DNA of 64,000 nucleotides from Rhodobacteraceae bacterium QY30 (GCA_002356635.1 CP023454.1:2092501-2156500), one strand, 5' to 3'. Numbered from the stretch's first letter, positions 46,616 through 56,035 are shown. Translations and numbers: made by a program. Notes: a model not told the origin generated them from the sequence alone.

Positions 46616-47848
46616 TTACAACACCCGGTCCAGCGCGGCGATCAGGCGCTGGATTTCGGCGGGCGTCGTGTAGTGGGTGAAGGACAGGCGCAAGACCCCC
46701 TTTTCAAGGTCGACACCCATCGCGCCCAGCGGCCGCACGGCGTAGAAGTCCCCGGCCCAGCAGTTGATGCCGTGCCCCGCCAGTGCGGCCGAAACCGGTT
46801 CGGCCGCGCGGTCCAGTGCAAGCGCGATCGTGGGCGCGCGGCGGGCAGCGTCGCGCGGGCCGATCAGGCGCAGGTCATTGCGGGCGGCCAGGTAGTCCAG
46901 CAACGGCTGCGCCAGCGCGACTTCATGCGCGCGCATCAGGTCGTGAACCTGCGCCGCGCGCCGTCCTGCATCCGGTTCGGGTGCGAAGTGGTGGGCATGG
47001 AGCGCATCGAAGTAATCCGCGATCCCGGCGCAGGCGGCCACCTGGGCATGGTCCGGCCCGGCAGGCGTGAAACGCTTGTACAGCGTCTCGCCGTTGAAGT
47101 AGTGGCCCTGGTTCGGCAGGCGCATCCCCAGGTCACGGCGAAGGACCATGATCCCCTGATGCGGGCCATAGACCTTGTAGGCCGAGAACAGGTAGACGTC
47201 CGCACCCAAGTCGCCCACATCGGGCAAGCCATGCGGCGCATAGCTGACCCCGTCGACGCAGGCAAAGGCCCCCGCCGCATGGGCCATCGCCACGATCTCC
47301 TTCACGGGGTTGATTTCGGCGACGACGTTCGAGCAATGCGGAAAACAGACCAGCCGCACCAGTCCATCCGCCAGGAGGGGCTTCAGCGCCTCGGGGTCCA
47401 GACGCCCGGTTTCCGGATCGATCCGCCATTCGCGGATATCCATGCCTTCATCCCCCAGCCTCCGCCAGGGCCCCGAATTCGCCTCGTGGTCCTGGTTCGT
47501 CACGACGATGGCCGCGCCTGGCTCAAGCCCCTGCCGGAAGGCCTGCGCCAGGACATAGGTGTTGGCGGTGGTCGAGGGGCCGAAGCTCACCTCGTCGGCC
47601 GCGACGCCCAGCATCGCGGCCAGGCGGGCGCGTGCCTCGTCCATCTCGGCGCCGCCGGCGGACGAAGCGGCATAGGGGCCGTAGGGCTGCACCTTCCTTT
47701 CGCGGTAAAAGCGCGTCAGCCGGTCGATCACCTGCCCGCAGGCGTAAGAGCCGCCGGCGTTTTCGAAGAAGGCCTTTTCGGCCAGGTCCGGCACGGAAAA
47801 GGCCGGGAACTGGCTGCGAACGAAATCAAGATCAAGTGCGGTCATCAT
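46616..47848 (-). CDS. Class V aminotransferase / cysteine-desulfurase-like PLP enzyme
   Basis: About 410 aa with the fold-type I PLP signature: FFENAGGSYA (N-terminal block), SFGPSTTANTYVLAQAF, VTNQDHEANSGPWRRL, and VYLFSAYKVYGPHQGIMVLRR, in which the Lys of SAYK is the expected Schiff-base residue. The C-terminus ends LRLSFTHYTTPAEIQRLIAAL. It belongs to the aminotransferase class V family that includes cysteine desulfurases and related lyases. No catalytic Cys loop is obvious, so a desulfurase role is not claimed. Starts with two ATGs (47848, 47845). Single-gene unit between the tRNA and acuI. Confidence 0.82.
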   Translation of the reverse strand: MMTALDLDFVRSQFPAFSVPDLAEKAFFENAGGSYACGQVIDRLTRFYRERKVQPYGPYAASSAGGAEMDEARARLAAMLGVAADEVSFGPSTTANTYVLAQAFRQGLEPGAAIVVTNQDHEANSGPWRRLGDEGMDIREWRIDPETGRLDPEALKPLLADGLVRLVCFPHCSNVVAEINPVKEIVAMAHAAGAFACVDGVSYAPHGLPDVGDLGADVYLFSAYKVYGPHQGIMVLRRDLGMRLPNQGHYFNGETLYKRFTPAGPDHAQVAACAGIADYFDALHAHHFAPEPDAGRRAAQVHDLMRAHEVALAQPLLDYLAARNDLRLIGPRDAARRAPTIALALDRAAEPVSAALAGHGINCWAGDFYAVRPLGAMGVDLEKGVLRLSFTHYTTPAEIQRLIAALDRVL

Positions 47849-48033
47849 GCGCCCCTATCGGTCCAAGGTATGGCCGGGGTCCGGGGCAGGAAAACGCAGA
47901 CCTTTCCGATCAGGCAAAATCCCCAAACCGCGGCAGGTCTTCCAGCCAGCCGCGGGCGAACCTGCGGCAGATCCGCGAAGGTACTCGCGGTTCATTCCGA
48001 GTGATAGCGGGACAAGACCCGCCTGAAAAGGGG

Positions 48034-49020
48034 TCAGGCGTTCACGTCCACGACCACGCGGCCCTGAACCGCCCCTTTCAGGATCGCGGCCCCCAGGTCC
48101 GGCAGTTCCGAAAGCGTGGCCATCCGGGTCATCGCCGCCAGCCGGTCCAGCGGAAGGTCACGGGCGATGCGGTTCCAGGCCTCGATCCGCCGTGGCGTCG
48201 GGCACATCACGCTGTCGATGCCCAGAAGGTTCACTCCCCGCAGAAGGAAGGGGATCACCGTTGCCGGAAGCGCGGTGCCCCCCGCCAGCCCGACCGCCGC
48301 GACGGACGCGCCGTAGCGCATCTGCCCCAGCACCCGCGCCAGCATCGCCCCACCGACCGCGTCGATGCAGCCCGCCCAGGTTTCGCTTTCCAGGGGGCGC
48401 TTCACCGTCTCGGCCAGATCGGCGCGCGGCACGATCCGCGCCGCCCCCAGGTCGCGCAGATAGTCTTCCGATTCCGGGCGCCCGGTCACGGCGGCCACCT
48501 GATAGCCCAGGTTCGACAGGATCGCCGTCGCAACCGAGCCGACGCCCCCCGCGGCGCCGGTCACCAGAACCTCGCCCTGCCCCGGCGTCAGCCCGTGATC
48601 TTCCAGCGCCAGGATCGCCAGCATGGCGGTCAGCCCGGCGGTGCCGACGGCCATCGCCTCCCGCGTGCCGATCGCTTCGGGAAGCGACACAAGCCAGTCC
48701 GCCTTCACCCGCGCCTTCTGGGCGTAACCGCCCCACCGCGTCTCGCCGACCCGCCAGCCGGTCAGCACGACCGCCTCGCACGGATGAAAGCGCGGATCAT
48801 CGGAACGCAACACCCGTCCGGCGAAATCGACCCCCGGCACATGCGGATAGGTCTTCACCAGTCCGCCGCCGGGTCCGATGCACAGCCCATCCTTGTAGTT
48901 CAGGGTGGAATATTCAACCGCCACCGTGACCTCGCCTTCGGGCAGCAGCCCCTCGTCAACGTCGCGAACGGCGGCATGGGTCACGCCCTCGGCATCCTTC
49001 TCGACCAGCAGCGCGCGCAT
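48034..49020 (-). CDS. acuI: Acryloyl-CoA reductase AcuI / YhdH-type zinc-free alcohol dehydrogenase
   Basis: 328-aa MDR-superfamily NADPH oxidoreductase. The opening MRALLVEKDAEGVTHAAVRDVDEG and VEYSTLNYKDGLCIGPGGGLVKTYPHVPGVDFAG, the nucleotide fold VLVTGAAGGVGSVATAIL and the late LLRGVNLLGIDSVMCP are typical of AcuI/YhdH. In Rhodobacter and roseobacters AcuI reduces acryloyl-CoA to propionyl-CoA, detoxifying acrylate from DMSP or 3-hydroxypropionate metabolism. No acuR or dddL neighbour is seen, so the assignment within the family is probable, not certain. Confidence 0.8.
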   Translation of the reverse strand: MRALLVEKDAEGVTHAAVRDVDEGLLPEGEVTVAVEYSTLNYKDGLCIGPGGGLVKTYPHVPGVDFAGRVLRSDDPRFHPCEAVVLTGWRVGETRWGGYAQKARVKADWLVSLPEAIGTREAMAVGTAGLTAMLAILALEDHGLTPGQGEVLVTGAAGGVGSVATAILSNLGYQVAAVTGRPESEDYLRDLGAARIVPRADLAETVKRPLESETWAGCIDAVGGAMLARVLGQMRYGASVAAVGLAGGTALPATVIPFLLRGVNLLGIDSVMCPTPRRIEAWNRIARDLPLDRLAAMTRMATLSELPDLGAAILKGAVQGRVVVDVNA

Positions 49021-49199
49021 CGTCCCCTCCCTCCGGCCCGGTGTCTTTGGCCCCAGTCAATGCCCCGCCCGGCGCGCGGTCAAGCCACGACTTCATCCCG
49101 GGCCGCGCCCGACGCGGCTTCCTTCCTCGATCACAGGGCTTGTTGCACCGCGCTTTTCCGGTCTAACCTCTTGCCAGGCTGAACAAACGGGGATCCACA

Positions 49200-50249
49200 A
49201 TGAAGAAACTGCTGCTTGCCACCACGCTTGCCGGAACGGTCCTGGGGGCCCTGCCCGTCCGCGCGGCTGACCCGGAACTGCTGGTCTTCGACTGGGCCGG
49301 CTTCGAGGTCGAGGGCCTGACCGCCGCCTACAAGGAAAAGAACGGCGACAACCCCACCTATTCCTTCTACGGCTCGGATGACGAGGCGTTCCAGAAGGTC
49401 GCCTCCGGCTTCAAGGCCGATGTCGTGCATCCCTGCACGCAGATGGTGTCGAAATACCGCGAAGCCGGCCTGATCGAACCCTGGGACACATCGAAGATCC
49501 CGGAATTTGCCAATATCGACCCCAAGTTCCTCGCGTCGAGCGTGGTCAAGGATGACGGCGGCCTCTGGTACCTGCCGACCGATTGGGGCGTTACCGCGAT
49601 CGCCTACAACAAGGACGAGGTTCCGGAAGAAGACGTGGCCTCGCTCCAGGTCTTTGCCGATCCGAAATACGCCGGGCGCGTGTCGATCCCGAACTCCTCA
49701 GACGACGTCTGGGCGCTGGCCTACCTGGCCACGGGTGTGACCGACTGGACCGAGATTTCGGACGAGCAGTTCAAGGCGGCCGCCGACTGGCTGCGCAAGG
49801 TCCATCCGAACATCCGCAGCTACTGGAACGACCCGGCCGAGATGAGCCAGATCATGGCCTCGGGCGAGGTTCTGATCGCCTGGTCCTGGAACGATGGCGT
49901 CAACTACCTCAAGAAGGACAACTACCCGGTCGGCTTCCAGCGTGCGCCGAAGGAAGGCATCTCGACCTGGTACTGCGGCATGGTCAACATGAAGGACGGC
50001 CCCGGCAAGGAAGAAAAGGCCTATGATTTCGTGAACTCCTGGATCCGCCCCGAAGCGGTCCCCGCCCTGATCGATGCGATCGGCTACGGCCATGCCAACG
50101 TCAAGGGCATGGCGGCCGTCGACCAGAAGACCCTGGATGACGCGGGTCTCGGAGCGATCACGGTGCCGATCCTGGCGCAGACCCCGAACTCGAACGCGCT
50201 GCGCGAAAAGCAGCTTGCCGAATTCGAAAAGATCAAGTCCGGATTCTGA
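49200..50249 (+). CDS. PotD-like periplasmic binding protein (polyamine-type)
   Basis: 349 aa with a signal peptide (MKKLLLATTLAGTVLGALPVRAAD, cut likely after ARA or AA). The body reads LLVFDWAGFEVEGLTAAYKEKNG, KADVVHPCTQMVSKYREAGLIEPWD, VKDDGGLWYLPTDWGVTAIAYNKDEV and VLIAWSWNDGVNYLKK. This is the SBP_bac fold of spermidine/putrescine (PotD/PotF) and related binding proteins. No permease or ATPase follows; instead a strong terminator does, so the rest of the importer is elsewhere. The FbpC-like orphan ATPase at 54042 is not in the same transcript. ACGGGGATCC upstream is a weak SD. Confidence 0.82.
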   Translation: MKKLLLATTLAGTVLGALPVRAADPELLVFDWAGFEVEGLTAAYKEKNGDNPTYSFYGSDDEAFQKVASGFKADVVHPCTQMVSKYREAGLIEPWDTSKIPEFANIDPKFLASSVVKDDGGLWYLPTDWGVTAIAYNKDEVPEEDVASLQVFADPKYAGRVSIPNSSDDVWALAYLATGVTDWTEISDEQFKAAADWLRKVHPNIRSYWNDPAEMSQIMASGEVLIAWSWNDGVNYLKKDNYPVGFQRAPKEGISTWYCGMVNMKDGPGKEEKAYDFVNSWIRPEAVPALIDAIGYGHANVKGMAAVDQKTLDDAGLGAITVPILAQTPNSNALREKQLAEFEKIKSGF

Positions 50250-50271
50250 TCCGCTGGCGGAAAGGAAAAAA

Positions 50272-50308
50272 GGGGCCGGTCCTTCACGGATCGGCCCTTC
50301 TTCTTTTC
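50272..50308 (+). terminator. Intrinsic terminator after the PotD-like gene
   Basis: GGGCCGGTCC-TTCAC-GGATCGGCCC (one G-U pair) is followed by TTCTTCTTTT, a textbook Rho-independent terminator 23 bases after the stop codon. Confidence 0.88.
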
Positions 50309-50362
50309 GGAAAATATCCGCGGGGGGCGTTCCGGCACGGAACGGGGGGCGGCAGCCCCCGG

Positions 50363-51205
50363 CTACAGCCTCACCCCGCGCCGTCCGGCCAGATCGGTGA
50401 AGTACTGCCAGGCCACCCGCCCCGACCGTGATCCGCGAGTCGCCTGCCACTCGATCGCCTCGGCGCGCAGCGTGGCGTCATCGATCGCGATTCCATGCGC
50501 ATCGCAATAGCCGCGGATCATCGCCAGGTATTCGTCCTGCGTGCAGGGATGGAACCCCAGCCACAGCCCGAAGCGGTCCGACAACGACACCTTCTCCTCC
50601 ACCGCCTCGCCGGGATTGATCGCGGTCGAACGTTCGTTCTCGATCATGTCGCGCGGCATGAGGTGACGGCGGTTCGATGTGGCGTAAAGGATCACGTTCG
50701 CGGGCCGCCCTTCGATCCCGCCATCTAGCACCGCCTTCAGCGACTTGTAGTGCTGGTCGTCATGGCTGAAGGACAGGTCGTCGCAGAACAGCACGAACCG
50801 ATGCGCCGGGGAAGATCGCAGAACGGCCAGAAGCCGCCCGACGCTTGGCAGGTCTTCCCGGCTCAGTTCGACGATCTTCAGCGGATGCCCGCGCCGGTTG
50901 ACCTCGGCGTGGATGGCCTTCACCAGGCTCGATTTTCCCATGCCCCGCGCGCCCCACAAAAGCGCATTGTTGGCCGGAAACCCTTGCGCGAAGTGCAGCG
51001 TGTTGGCCAGAAGCGTGTCGCGCGACCGGTCGATCCCCAGCAGCAGCGACAGATCCACCCGCGCCACCTCGGCCACCGGCTCCAACCGGTCAGGCTCGGT
51101 GTGCCAGGCAAAGGCCTGCGCCGCGTCCGGGTCGGGAGCCGGCACCGGGGCCGGTGCCAGCCGTTCAAGCGCCGCGGCGATGCGGAAAAGCGGATCGTCG
51201 GTCAT
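50363..51205 (-). CDS. DUF815 AAA ATPase
   Basis: 280 aa from MTDDPLFRI (ATG at 51205, 8 bases past the tatC stop), rather than the overlapping longer frame. Walker A is ALLWGARGMGKSSLVKA; the Walker B region is RFVLFCDDLSF. YATSNRRHLMPR and a sensor-2-like C-terminus follow. DUF815 proteins are AAA-type ATPases of unknown function. The gene regularly follows tatABC in Rhodobacteraceae, as here, and probably shares the transcript. Confidence 0.85.
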   Translation of the reverse strand: MTDDPLFRIAAALERLAPAPVPAPDPDAAQAFAWHTEPDRLEPVAEVARVDLSLLLGIDRSRDTLLANTLHFAQGFPANNALLWGARGMGKSSLVKAIHAEVNRRGHPLKIVELSREDLPSVGRLLAVLRSSPAHRFVLFCDDLSFSHDDQHYKSLKAVLDGGIEGRPANVILYATSNRRHLMPRDMIENERSTAINPGEAVEEKVSLSDRFGLWLGFHPCTQDEYLAMIRGYCDAHGIAIDDATLRAEAIEWQATRGSRSGRVAWQYFTDLAGRRGVRL

Positions 51206-51212
51206 GCCAGGC

Positions 51213-52070
51213 TCAGCTTGCAGGGGTTTCGTCTTCGTCCTCATCGACCCACAGCCCCTCGGCCCGCAGCCGCGCCTCGCGCGCCTTTTCGATGCGGCGG
51301 ATCAGGAAGATCGAGATTTCGTAAAGCGGATAGATCGCGGTGAAGAGCATGATCTGGCTGATCACATCAGGCGGCGTCGCCACCGCCGCCAGCACCAGGA
51401 TCGCCACCAACGCGTATTTCCGCACGCTGGCCAGACCCGCCGCACTGACCATCCCGGCCTTGCCCATCAGCGTCAGCAGGACCGGCATCTGGAAGCACAG
51501 GCCGAAGGCCAGGATGAACTTCATCGTCAGGCCCAGGTATTCCTGCATCGAGCCCTGGAACACGATCCCCGCCAGATGCTGAGTCAGGGCATCCTTCTCC
51601 GGACTCGCGGTTTCACCGGGAAGCTGCTGGAAACTCAGGAAGAAGTTATATGCGACCGGCAGCACGAAGTAGAATGCGAAGGCCGCGCCGACCAGAAACA
51701 TCACCGGCGAGGCGATCAGGAACGGCAGGAAGGCATTGCGCTCGGACTTGTAAAGGCCCGGCGCCACGAAACGCCACAGCTGATAGGCGATGACCGGGAA
51801 GGCCGCGATCAACCCGCCGAAGATGGCGATGTTCATCGAAACGAAGAAGCCTTCCTGCGGCTTGATCAGTTGCAGGGTGCAAGCCTGCCCGCGTTGTGCC
51901 AGTTCATTGCAAAGCGGCTGCGACAGGAAGTTGAAGATCGGATTGGCCAGCGGATAGACCGCGAAGATCGCCACGACCAGCGCCGCCAGCGACCACAGGA
52001 TCCGGGTACGCAACTCGGCCAGATGCTCTACCAGCGGGGCCGTGCTGTCGTCGATGTCATTGGCGCTCAT
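51213..52070 (-). CDS. tatC: Twin-arginine translocase subunit TatC
   Basis: 285 aa with six hydrophobic helices. Family motifs: [18 protein letters not shown] at the start, [61 protein letters not shown], and [20 protein letters not shown]. TatC is the docking subunit that recognises twin-arginine signal peptides. The start overlaps the tatB stop (52067-52070, ATGA). The C-terminus carries an acidic cytoplasmic tail ([10 protein letters not shown]). Confidence 0.95.
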   Translation of the reverse strand: MSANDIDDSTAPLVEHLAELRTRILWSLAALVVAIFAVYPLANPIFNFLSQPLCNELAQRGQACTLQLIKPQEGFFVSMNIAIFGGLIAAFPVIAYQLWRFVAPGLYKSERNAFLPFLIASPVMFLVGAAFAFYFVLPVAYNFFLSFQQLPGETASPEKDALTQHLAGIVFQGSMQEYLGLTMKFILAFGLCFQMPVLLTLMGKAGMVSAAGLASVRKYALVAILVLAAVATPPDVISQIMLFTAIYPLYEISIFLIRRIEKAREARLRAEGLWVDEDEDETPAS

Positions 52071-52729
52071 GTCGTGGTTTTCTTCCGCCGGGGGGTCTTG
52101 GGAGCAACTTCCGCGCCGGGTTCAGCCGCTTCGGCCACCTTGCGCCGCCGGGCGACGGGCGCCTTCGAGGCGCCTTCGGCATCCACGGCCGCACGGACGC
52201 GCGCGGCCCGGGGCCGGGGTGCCTTCGTGGCCGCCGGCGCGGCATCGGCTGCGGGGGCCGCAGCCTCGGGATCCGGGATCAGGGCGGTGGTCGGATTGGC
52301 GCGCTCCGCCGCCTTGGCGGCCAGCTTGTCGGCCAGCGCCTGGGTGGCGGGGCCGCGCGCTGCGGGGGATGCGCCGTCGGGGGCCGCGCCGGTTTCAACG
52401 GCGGCGGTTCCTCCCGCCGCTGCTGCCGCTGCGGCTGCGGGCGTCGTCAGGTTCGGCTTCCAGGCCTCGAACTTCGAGGCGGCGCTTTCCAGGGCATCCA
52501 GCCCCAGCGCCTTTTTCGACGTGATGTTGCGCAGGTCCTTCGTCGCCTCGTCCAGACCCGACTCCTTGGCCGCGGTTTCCATCGCGCTCGAGAACTCCCG
52601 CGCCATCGACCGCGCCTTGGCCGTGAACCGTCCCAGCGTGCGGAACATCTGCGGCAGATCCTTGGGGCCGACGACGATCAGCGCGACCACGCCGATGAGC
52701 ACAAGCTCACTCCAGCCGATATCCAACAT
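52067..52729 (-). CDS. tatB: Twin-arginine translocase subunit TatB
   Basis: 220 aa. The N-terminal hydrophobic helix and hinge ([33 protein letters not shown]) are the TatB signature, with the Glu of the membrane helix and GPKDLP. An amphipathic helix follows, then a long low-complexity Ala/Pro/Lys-rich cytoplasmic tail. It works with TatC in substrate recognition. Coupled to tatC by a 4-base overlap and 27 bases downstream of tatA. Confidence 0.95.
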   Translation of the reverse strand: MLDIGWSELVLIGVVALIVVGPKDLPQMFRTLGRFTAKARSMAREFSSAMETAAKESGLDEATKDLRNITSKKALGLDALESAASKFEAWKPNLTTPAAAAAAAAGGTAAVETGAAPDGASPAARGPATQALADKLAAKAAERANPTTALIPDPEAAAPAADAAPAATKAPRPRAARVRAAVDAEGASKAPVARRRKVAEAAEPGAEVAPKTPRRKKTTT

Positions 52730-52756
52730 GCGCGATGCCTTCCTTCTGGACCCGGA

Positions 52757-52966
52757 TCAGACCTTGTCCTTCTCCGCCGGGGTCACGTCGCGGGCGGCGC
52801 TGGCGGACGCGGATTCAATCTCGTCCGAGCCATCCTTCACGCCCTTCTTGAAGGCGGTGATGCCACGCCCGACCTCACCCATCAGCGACGAAACCTTGCC
52901 GCGACCGAACAGCACCAGAAGGACGATGCCGATGACCAGAATTTCCGTCAGACCAAAACGTCCCAT
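52757..52966 (-). CDS. tatA: Twin-arginine translocase subunit TatA
   Basis: 69 aa, the pore-forming subunit. One membrane helix (LTEILVIGIVLLVLFGRGK), the FGRGK hinge, then the amphipathic helix VSSLMGEVGRGITAFKKG. GAAAGGGGAAG upstream of the ATG is a good SD. First gene of tatA-tatB-tatC-DUF815. Confidence 0.95.
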   Translation of the reverse strand: MGRFGLTEILVIGIVLLVLFGRGKVSSLMGEVGRGITAFKKGVKDGSDEIESASASAARDVTPAEKDKV

Positions 52967-53397
52967 GGGACTTCCCCTTTCGAGTCTTTGCCGCAGGCCC
53001 CCGGCCCCGTGCCGGATCCTGCCTTCCGATGCAGATTATTCCTGCCGGAAGCCCGCTCCAAGGGGCATCGGCGGCGCAGTCGGGCGCAGTGGCCCGCGCC
53101 CGGGCAAAGTCCCTGTCACGCCGCCGTGATCCCAAGTTTGCATTCCTTCTCAAATAGCTGCGTTTGCAGGAAAAAATAGCGATGCCTGCAAGCAAAGGCC
53201 CTTTGCGGTCCGCCACCGGCAACTGACAAGATGCTGTCAGTTGCCCCGGTCCGGACAACCCGCATCAACCTGTCCGGCCGCCCCTTTGCGCCCTGCCACC
53301 GTTGCGAATTGCGATTCCCGGCGCGCGCGCGATGCGCTGTCTTGCTTCGCCCGGTCCGCCGGCTTGACCTTGGCCGCGCGTCGGGGGACGGTGCCGC
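52967..53397. other. Divergent intergenic region between tatA and the WYL regulator
   Basis: 431 bases with no gene recognised. It must hold the promoters of the tat operon (leftward) and of the WYL-type regulator (rightward). It contains a perfect 11-bp inverted repeat at 53218-53245. Confidence 0.5.
53218..53245. promoter_or_regulatory. Perfect 11-bp inverted repeat upstream of the WYL regulator
   Basis: GGCAACTGACA-AGATGC-TGTCAGTTGCC, 153 bases before the regulator start. The symmetric CTGACA-N6-TGTCAG core has the shape of a dimeric HTH operator. No T-run follows it, so operator is favoured over terminator. Confidence 0.55.
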
Positions 53398-54069
53398 ATG
53401 CGCCGTTCAAACCGCCTGTTCGACCTGATCCAGATCCTGCGGGATGGCAAGCTGCACCGCGCGGCCGATCTGGCGCGGGCGCTCCATGTCTCGACCCGGA
53501 CGATCTGGCGCGACATGGCTACGCTCAGCGCCTCGGGCCTGCCGGTCGAGGGGGAACGCGGAATCGGCTATCTGCTGCGCGATCCGATCACCCTGCCCCC
53601 CGTCGCCCTCACCCGGGAAGAGTTTGAGGCACTGCGGCTGGGAATGGCGCTGGTGGCCAGTGCCGCGGACCCCGGCATTGCCCGGGCGGCGGGAAGCCTG
53701 CGCGCCAAGATCGCCGCCGTCGCCCCTCAGGGCGCCGACGAAGGCACGGATTCCTTTGTCTTTTCCAGCCCCGAAGCAGCGAAGGCGGCACCCCACCTGG
53801 GGCTGATCCGGCGCGCGTTGCGCGAACACCTGACGCTCCAGATGGTTTATGCCGATCCCGGACAGCCGGAAACACGCCGCCGCATCCGGCCCTTGCAGCT
53901 GGAATTCTGGGGGAAGGTCTGGACCTTGACCGCCTGGTGCGAATGGCGGGGCGATTTTCGCGTCTTCCGCATCGACCGGATCCTGTCGCTGACCCCCGAT
54001 GGCGGCGCCTTCCTGCCCGAACCGGGCAAGACGATCGAAGCCTACCTGACCCGGTTCGACGCCACCTGA
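53398..54069 (+). CDS. YafY-type HTH/WYL-domain transcriptional regulator
   Basis: 223 aa. N-terminal HTH_11 (RSNRLFDLIQILRDGKLHRAADLARALHVSTRTIWRDMATLSASGLPVEGERGIGYLL) and a C-terminal WYL domain (LTLQMVYADPGQPETRRRIRPLQLEFWGKVWTLTAWCEWRGDFRVFRIDRI). WYL regulators respond to nucleic-acid or small-ligand signals. It converges on and overlaps (28 bases) the end of the FbpC-like ATPase gene. The inverted repeat upstream is a candidate autoregulatory site. Confidence 0.88.
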   Translation: MRRSNRLFDLIQILRDGKLHRAADLARALHVSTRTIWRDMATLSASGLPVEGERGIGYLLRDPITLPPVALTREEFEALRLGMALVASAADPGIARAAGSLRAKIAAVAPQGADEGTDSFVFSSPEAAKAAPHLGLIRRALREHLTLQMVYADPGQPETRRRIRPLQLEFWGKVWTLTAWCEWRGDFRVFRIDRILSLTPDGGAFLPEPGKTIEAYLTRFDAT

Positions 54070-55160
54070 TCCTGCGGAAAGACGAAACAGCGGTCGCGCC
54101 GGATCATCACCCACATCACCGTTCCCGGCCGCGGCAGGAACACGCCCGGAACGGTGGCCCTGAGCGTGACATCACCGAAGTCCATGCGGAACTCGACCAG
54201 GCTTTCCCGCCCCATGAAACGCGACCGGGCCACCGTGCCGCGCGCGGCCGTGCCGTCCTGCGGGGTGGGCAATGGCCCGCTGCCCCTGCGGTCGAAATCC
54301 AGCTTCAGATGCTGGGGCCGGATGACGATGTCGACGGCGGTGCCGTCCGGCACCCCGGGTGTCAGGAACTGGCCGAAGGGCGTCTCCGTCAGCGCCCCTT
54401 CGACCACGGCTTCCAGAACGTTGATGTCCGAAAAGAAGGCGGCCGCCTTGCGGTCGACCGGGGCATTGTAAAGATTGTAGGGCGCGCCGCTCTGGACGAT
54501 CCGGCCACCGCGCATCAGCGCGATCTCGTCCGCCATCCGCATCGCTTCGTGCGGCTCATGCGTGACCAGAAGGACAGCCGTGCCTTCTTCCTTCAAGAGC
54601 GCCAGCGTGTCGTCCCGGATGCCGTCCCGCAACCGCTCGTCCAGGCCCGAGAAGGGCTCATCCATCAGCAGGATCCGCGGGCTGGGCGCCAGCGCCCGTG
54701 CAAGCGCCACCCGCTGCTGTTCACCCCCCGAAAGCTCATGCGGGAACTTCGGGCCAAAGCCCGACAGGGCCACCCGCTCCAGCAACTGATCGACCCGCGC
54801 GGCACGGCCCGGCGCGCGTCGGGCCAGCCCAAAGCCGACGTTGTCCGCCACCGACAGGTGCGGAAAAAGCGCAAAGTCCTGAAACATCAGGCCGATGGCG
54901 CGTTCCTCGGGCGGAAGGTGCAAGGTGTCGTCACTGACCACCTTCCCATCGCTCAGGATCCGGCCGGCGTCCTGCCGGTCCACCCCCGCGATGATTCGCA
55001 GCGTCGTGGACTTGCCGCAACCGGAGGGGCCGAGCAGGCAGGTGACCTGCCCCGCCGCGATGCTGAGCGAGACATCATCGACGACGGCGCGCCCGCCGAA
55101 GAAACGGCGAAGGCCCTCGACTTCCAGGCGAGCGTGCGGAAGGGGCGTGGACTGGAGCAA
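54042..55160 (-). CDS. FbpC/PotA-like ABC transporter ATPase (orphan)
   Basis: 372 aa. Walker A GPSGCGKST, Q-loop GLMFQDFALFPHLSV, signature LSGGEQQRVALARAL, Walker B ILLMDEPFSGLDERL, H-loop LVTHEPHEAM, then a TOBE-like C-terminal domain (VDIVIRPQHLKL), as in iron(III), thiosulfate or polyamine importers. The longer frame runs into the neighbouring SDR gene. I choose a TTG at 55160 (LQSTPLPHARLEVEGLRRFF), 8 bases after AGGA, because no suitable ATG exists. No permease genes are adjacent: upstream is an SDR gene, downstream a convergent regulator. Confidence 0.82.
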   Translation of the reverse strand: MLQSTPLPHARLEVEGLRRFFGGRAVVDDVSLSIAAGQVTCLLGPSGCGKSTTLRIIAGVDRQDAGRILSDGKVVSDDTLHLPPEERAIGLMFQDFALFPHLSVADNVGFGLARRAPGRAARVDQLLERVALSGFGPKFPHELSGGEQQRVALARALAPSPRILLMDEPFSGLDERLRDGIRDDTLALLKEEGTAVLLVTHEPHEAMRMADEIALMRGGRIVQSGAPYNLYNAPVDRKAAAFFSDINVLEAVVEGALTETPFGQFLTPGVPDGTAVDIVIRPQHLKLDFDRRGSGPLPTPQDGTAARGTVARSRFMGRESLVEFRMDFGDVTLRATVPGVFLPRPGTVMWVMIRRDRCFVFPQDQVASNRVR

Positions 55161-55258
55161 GCCGTTTATCCTGATGCTTTTCGTCGGGCTTGGGTTATCA
55201 GCGCAATCCCGTGGCCGCAAGGGCGGGATGCCGCGCCGCGACATCGGCGGCCCTCCGG

Positions 55259-56035
55259 TCACATCGTCATGTTCGTCGCCCCGCCGTCCAGAAGGATGTT
55301 CTGCCCCACGATGAACCCCGCGTGGACCGAGCAGAGGAAGGCGCACATCGCGCCGAATTCGGCCGGCGTCCCATAGCGGCGGGCGGGAATCGTCGCCATT
55401 CGCTGCTGTGCGGCCTCCTCGATCGTGATGCCTCCGGCCCGGGCCACGGCGGTGTCCAGCGATATGGCGCGGTCGGTGGCGTGGATGCCCGGCAACAGGT
55501 TGTTGACCGTCACCCCTTGCGGCGCGACCTGCCGCGACATGCCGGCGACAAAGCCGGTCAGTCCGGTTCGGGCAGTGTTCGACAGCCCCAGCGCGGGAAT
55601 GGGCGCCCGCACCGCCTGCGAGGTGATGTTGACCACGCGCCCCCAGCCCCGCGCCGCCATGCCCGGCACCAGCGCCTGCATCAGCGCGATCGGCGCCAGC
55701 ATGTTCGCATCCAGCGCCTTGATGAAATCCTCCCGTCCCCAGTCGGTCCAGGTGCCCGGCGGCGGGCCGCCCGCATTCGTCACCAGGATGTCGACAGGCC
55801 CCTCAGCCAGCACCCCCGCGCGCCCGGCCTCGGTGGTGATGTCGCCGGGCACGGTGACCACGTGCACCCCGAACCGCGCCCGCAGATCGGCGGCGGCGGC
55901 CTCCAGCGCCTCGGCGCCGCGGGCGTTCATCACCAGGTCCACCCCCGCCTCGGCCAGCGCCTCGGCGCAGCCCCGCCCCAACCCTTTCGACGCGGCACAG
56001 ACCAGCGCCCGCTTGCCCGAAATCCCCAGATCCAT
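55259..56035 (-). CDS. Short-chain dehydrogenase/reductase (SDR)
   Basis: 258 aa from MDLGISGKRALVCAASKGLGRGCAEAL (ATG at 56035, 8 bases after GGGGGAA; an ATG at 56041 is too close to that SD). It has the Rossmann motif with ASKGLGRG in place of TGxxxGxG, NAGGPPPG, a catalytic Ser in NITSQA, and the C-terminal GQNILLDGGATNMTM typical of classical SDRs resembling 3-oxoacyl-ACP reductases. The usual YxxxK is diverged: the equivalent position reads LSNTARTG, without the Tyr. Such lines are common among the SDRs resembling YxxxK-less FabG-like proteins. Substrate unknown. Confidence 0.82.
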   Translation of the reverse strand: MDLGISGKRALVCAASKGLGRGCAEALAEAGVDLVMNARGAEALEAAAADLRARFGVHVVTVPGDITTEAGRAGVLAEGPVDILVTNAGGPPPGTWTDWGREDFIKALDANMLAPIALMQALVPGMAARGWGRVVNITSQAVRAPIPALGLSNTARTGLTGFVAGMSRQVAPQGVTVNNLLPGIHATDRAISLDTAVARAGGITIEEAAQQRMATIPARRYGTPAEFGAMCAFLCSVHAGFIVGQNILLDGGATNMTM

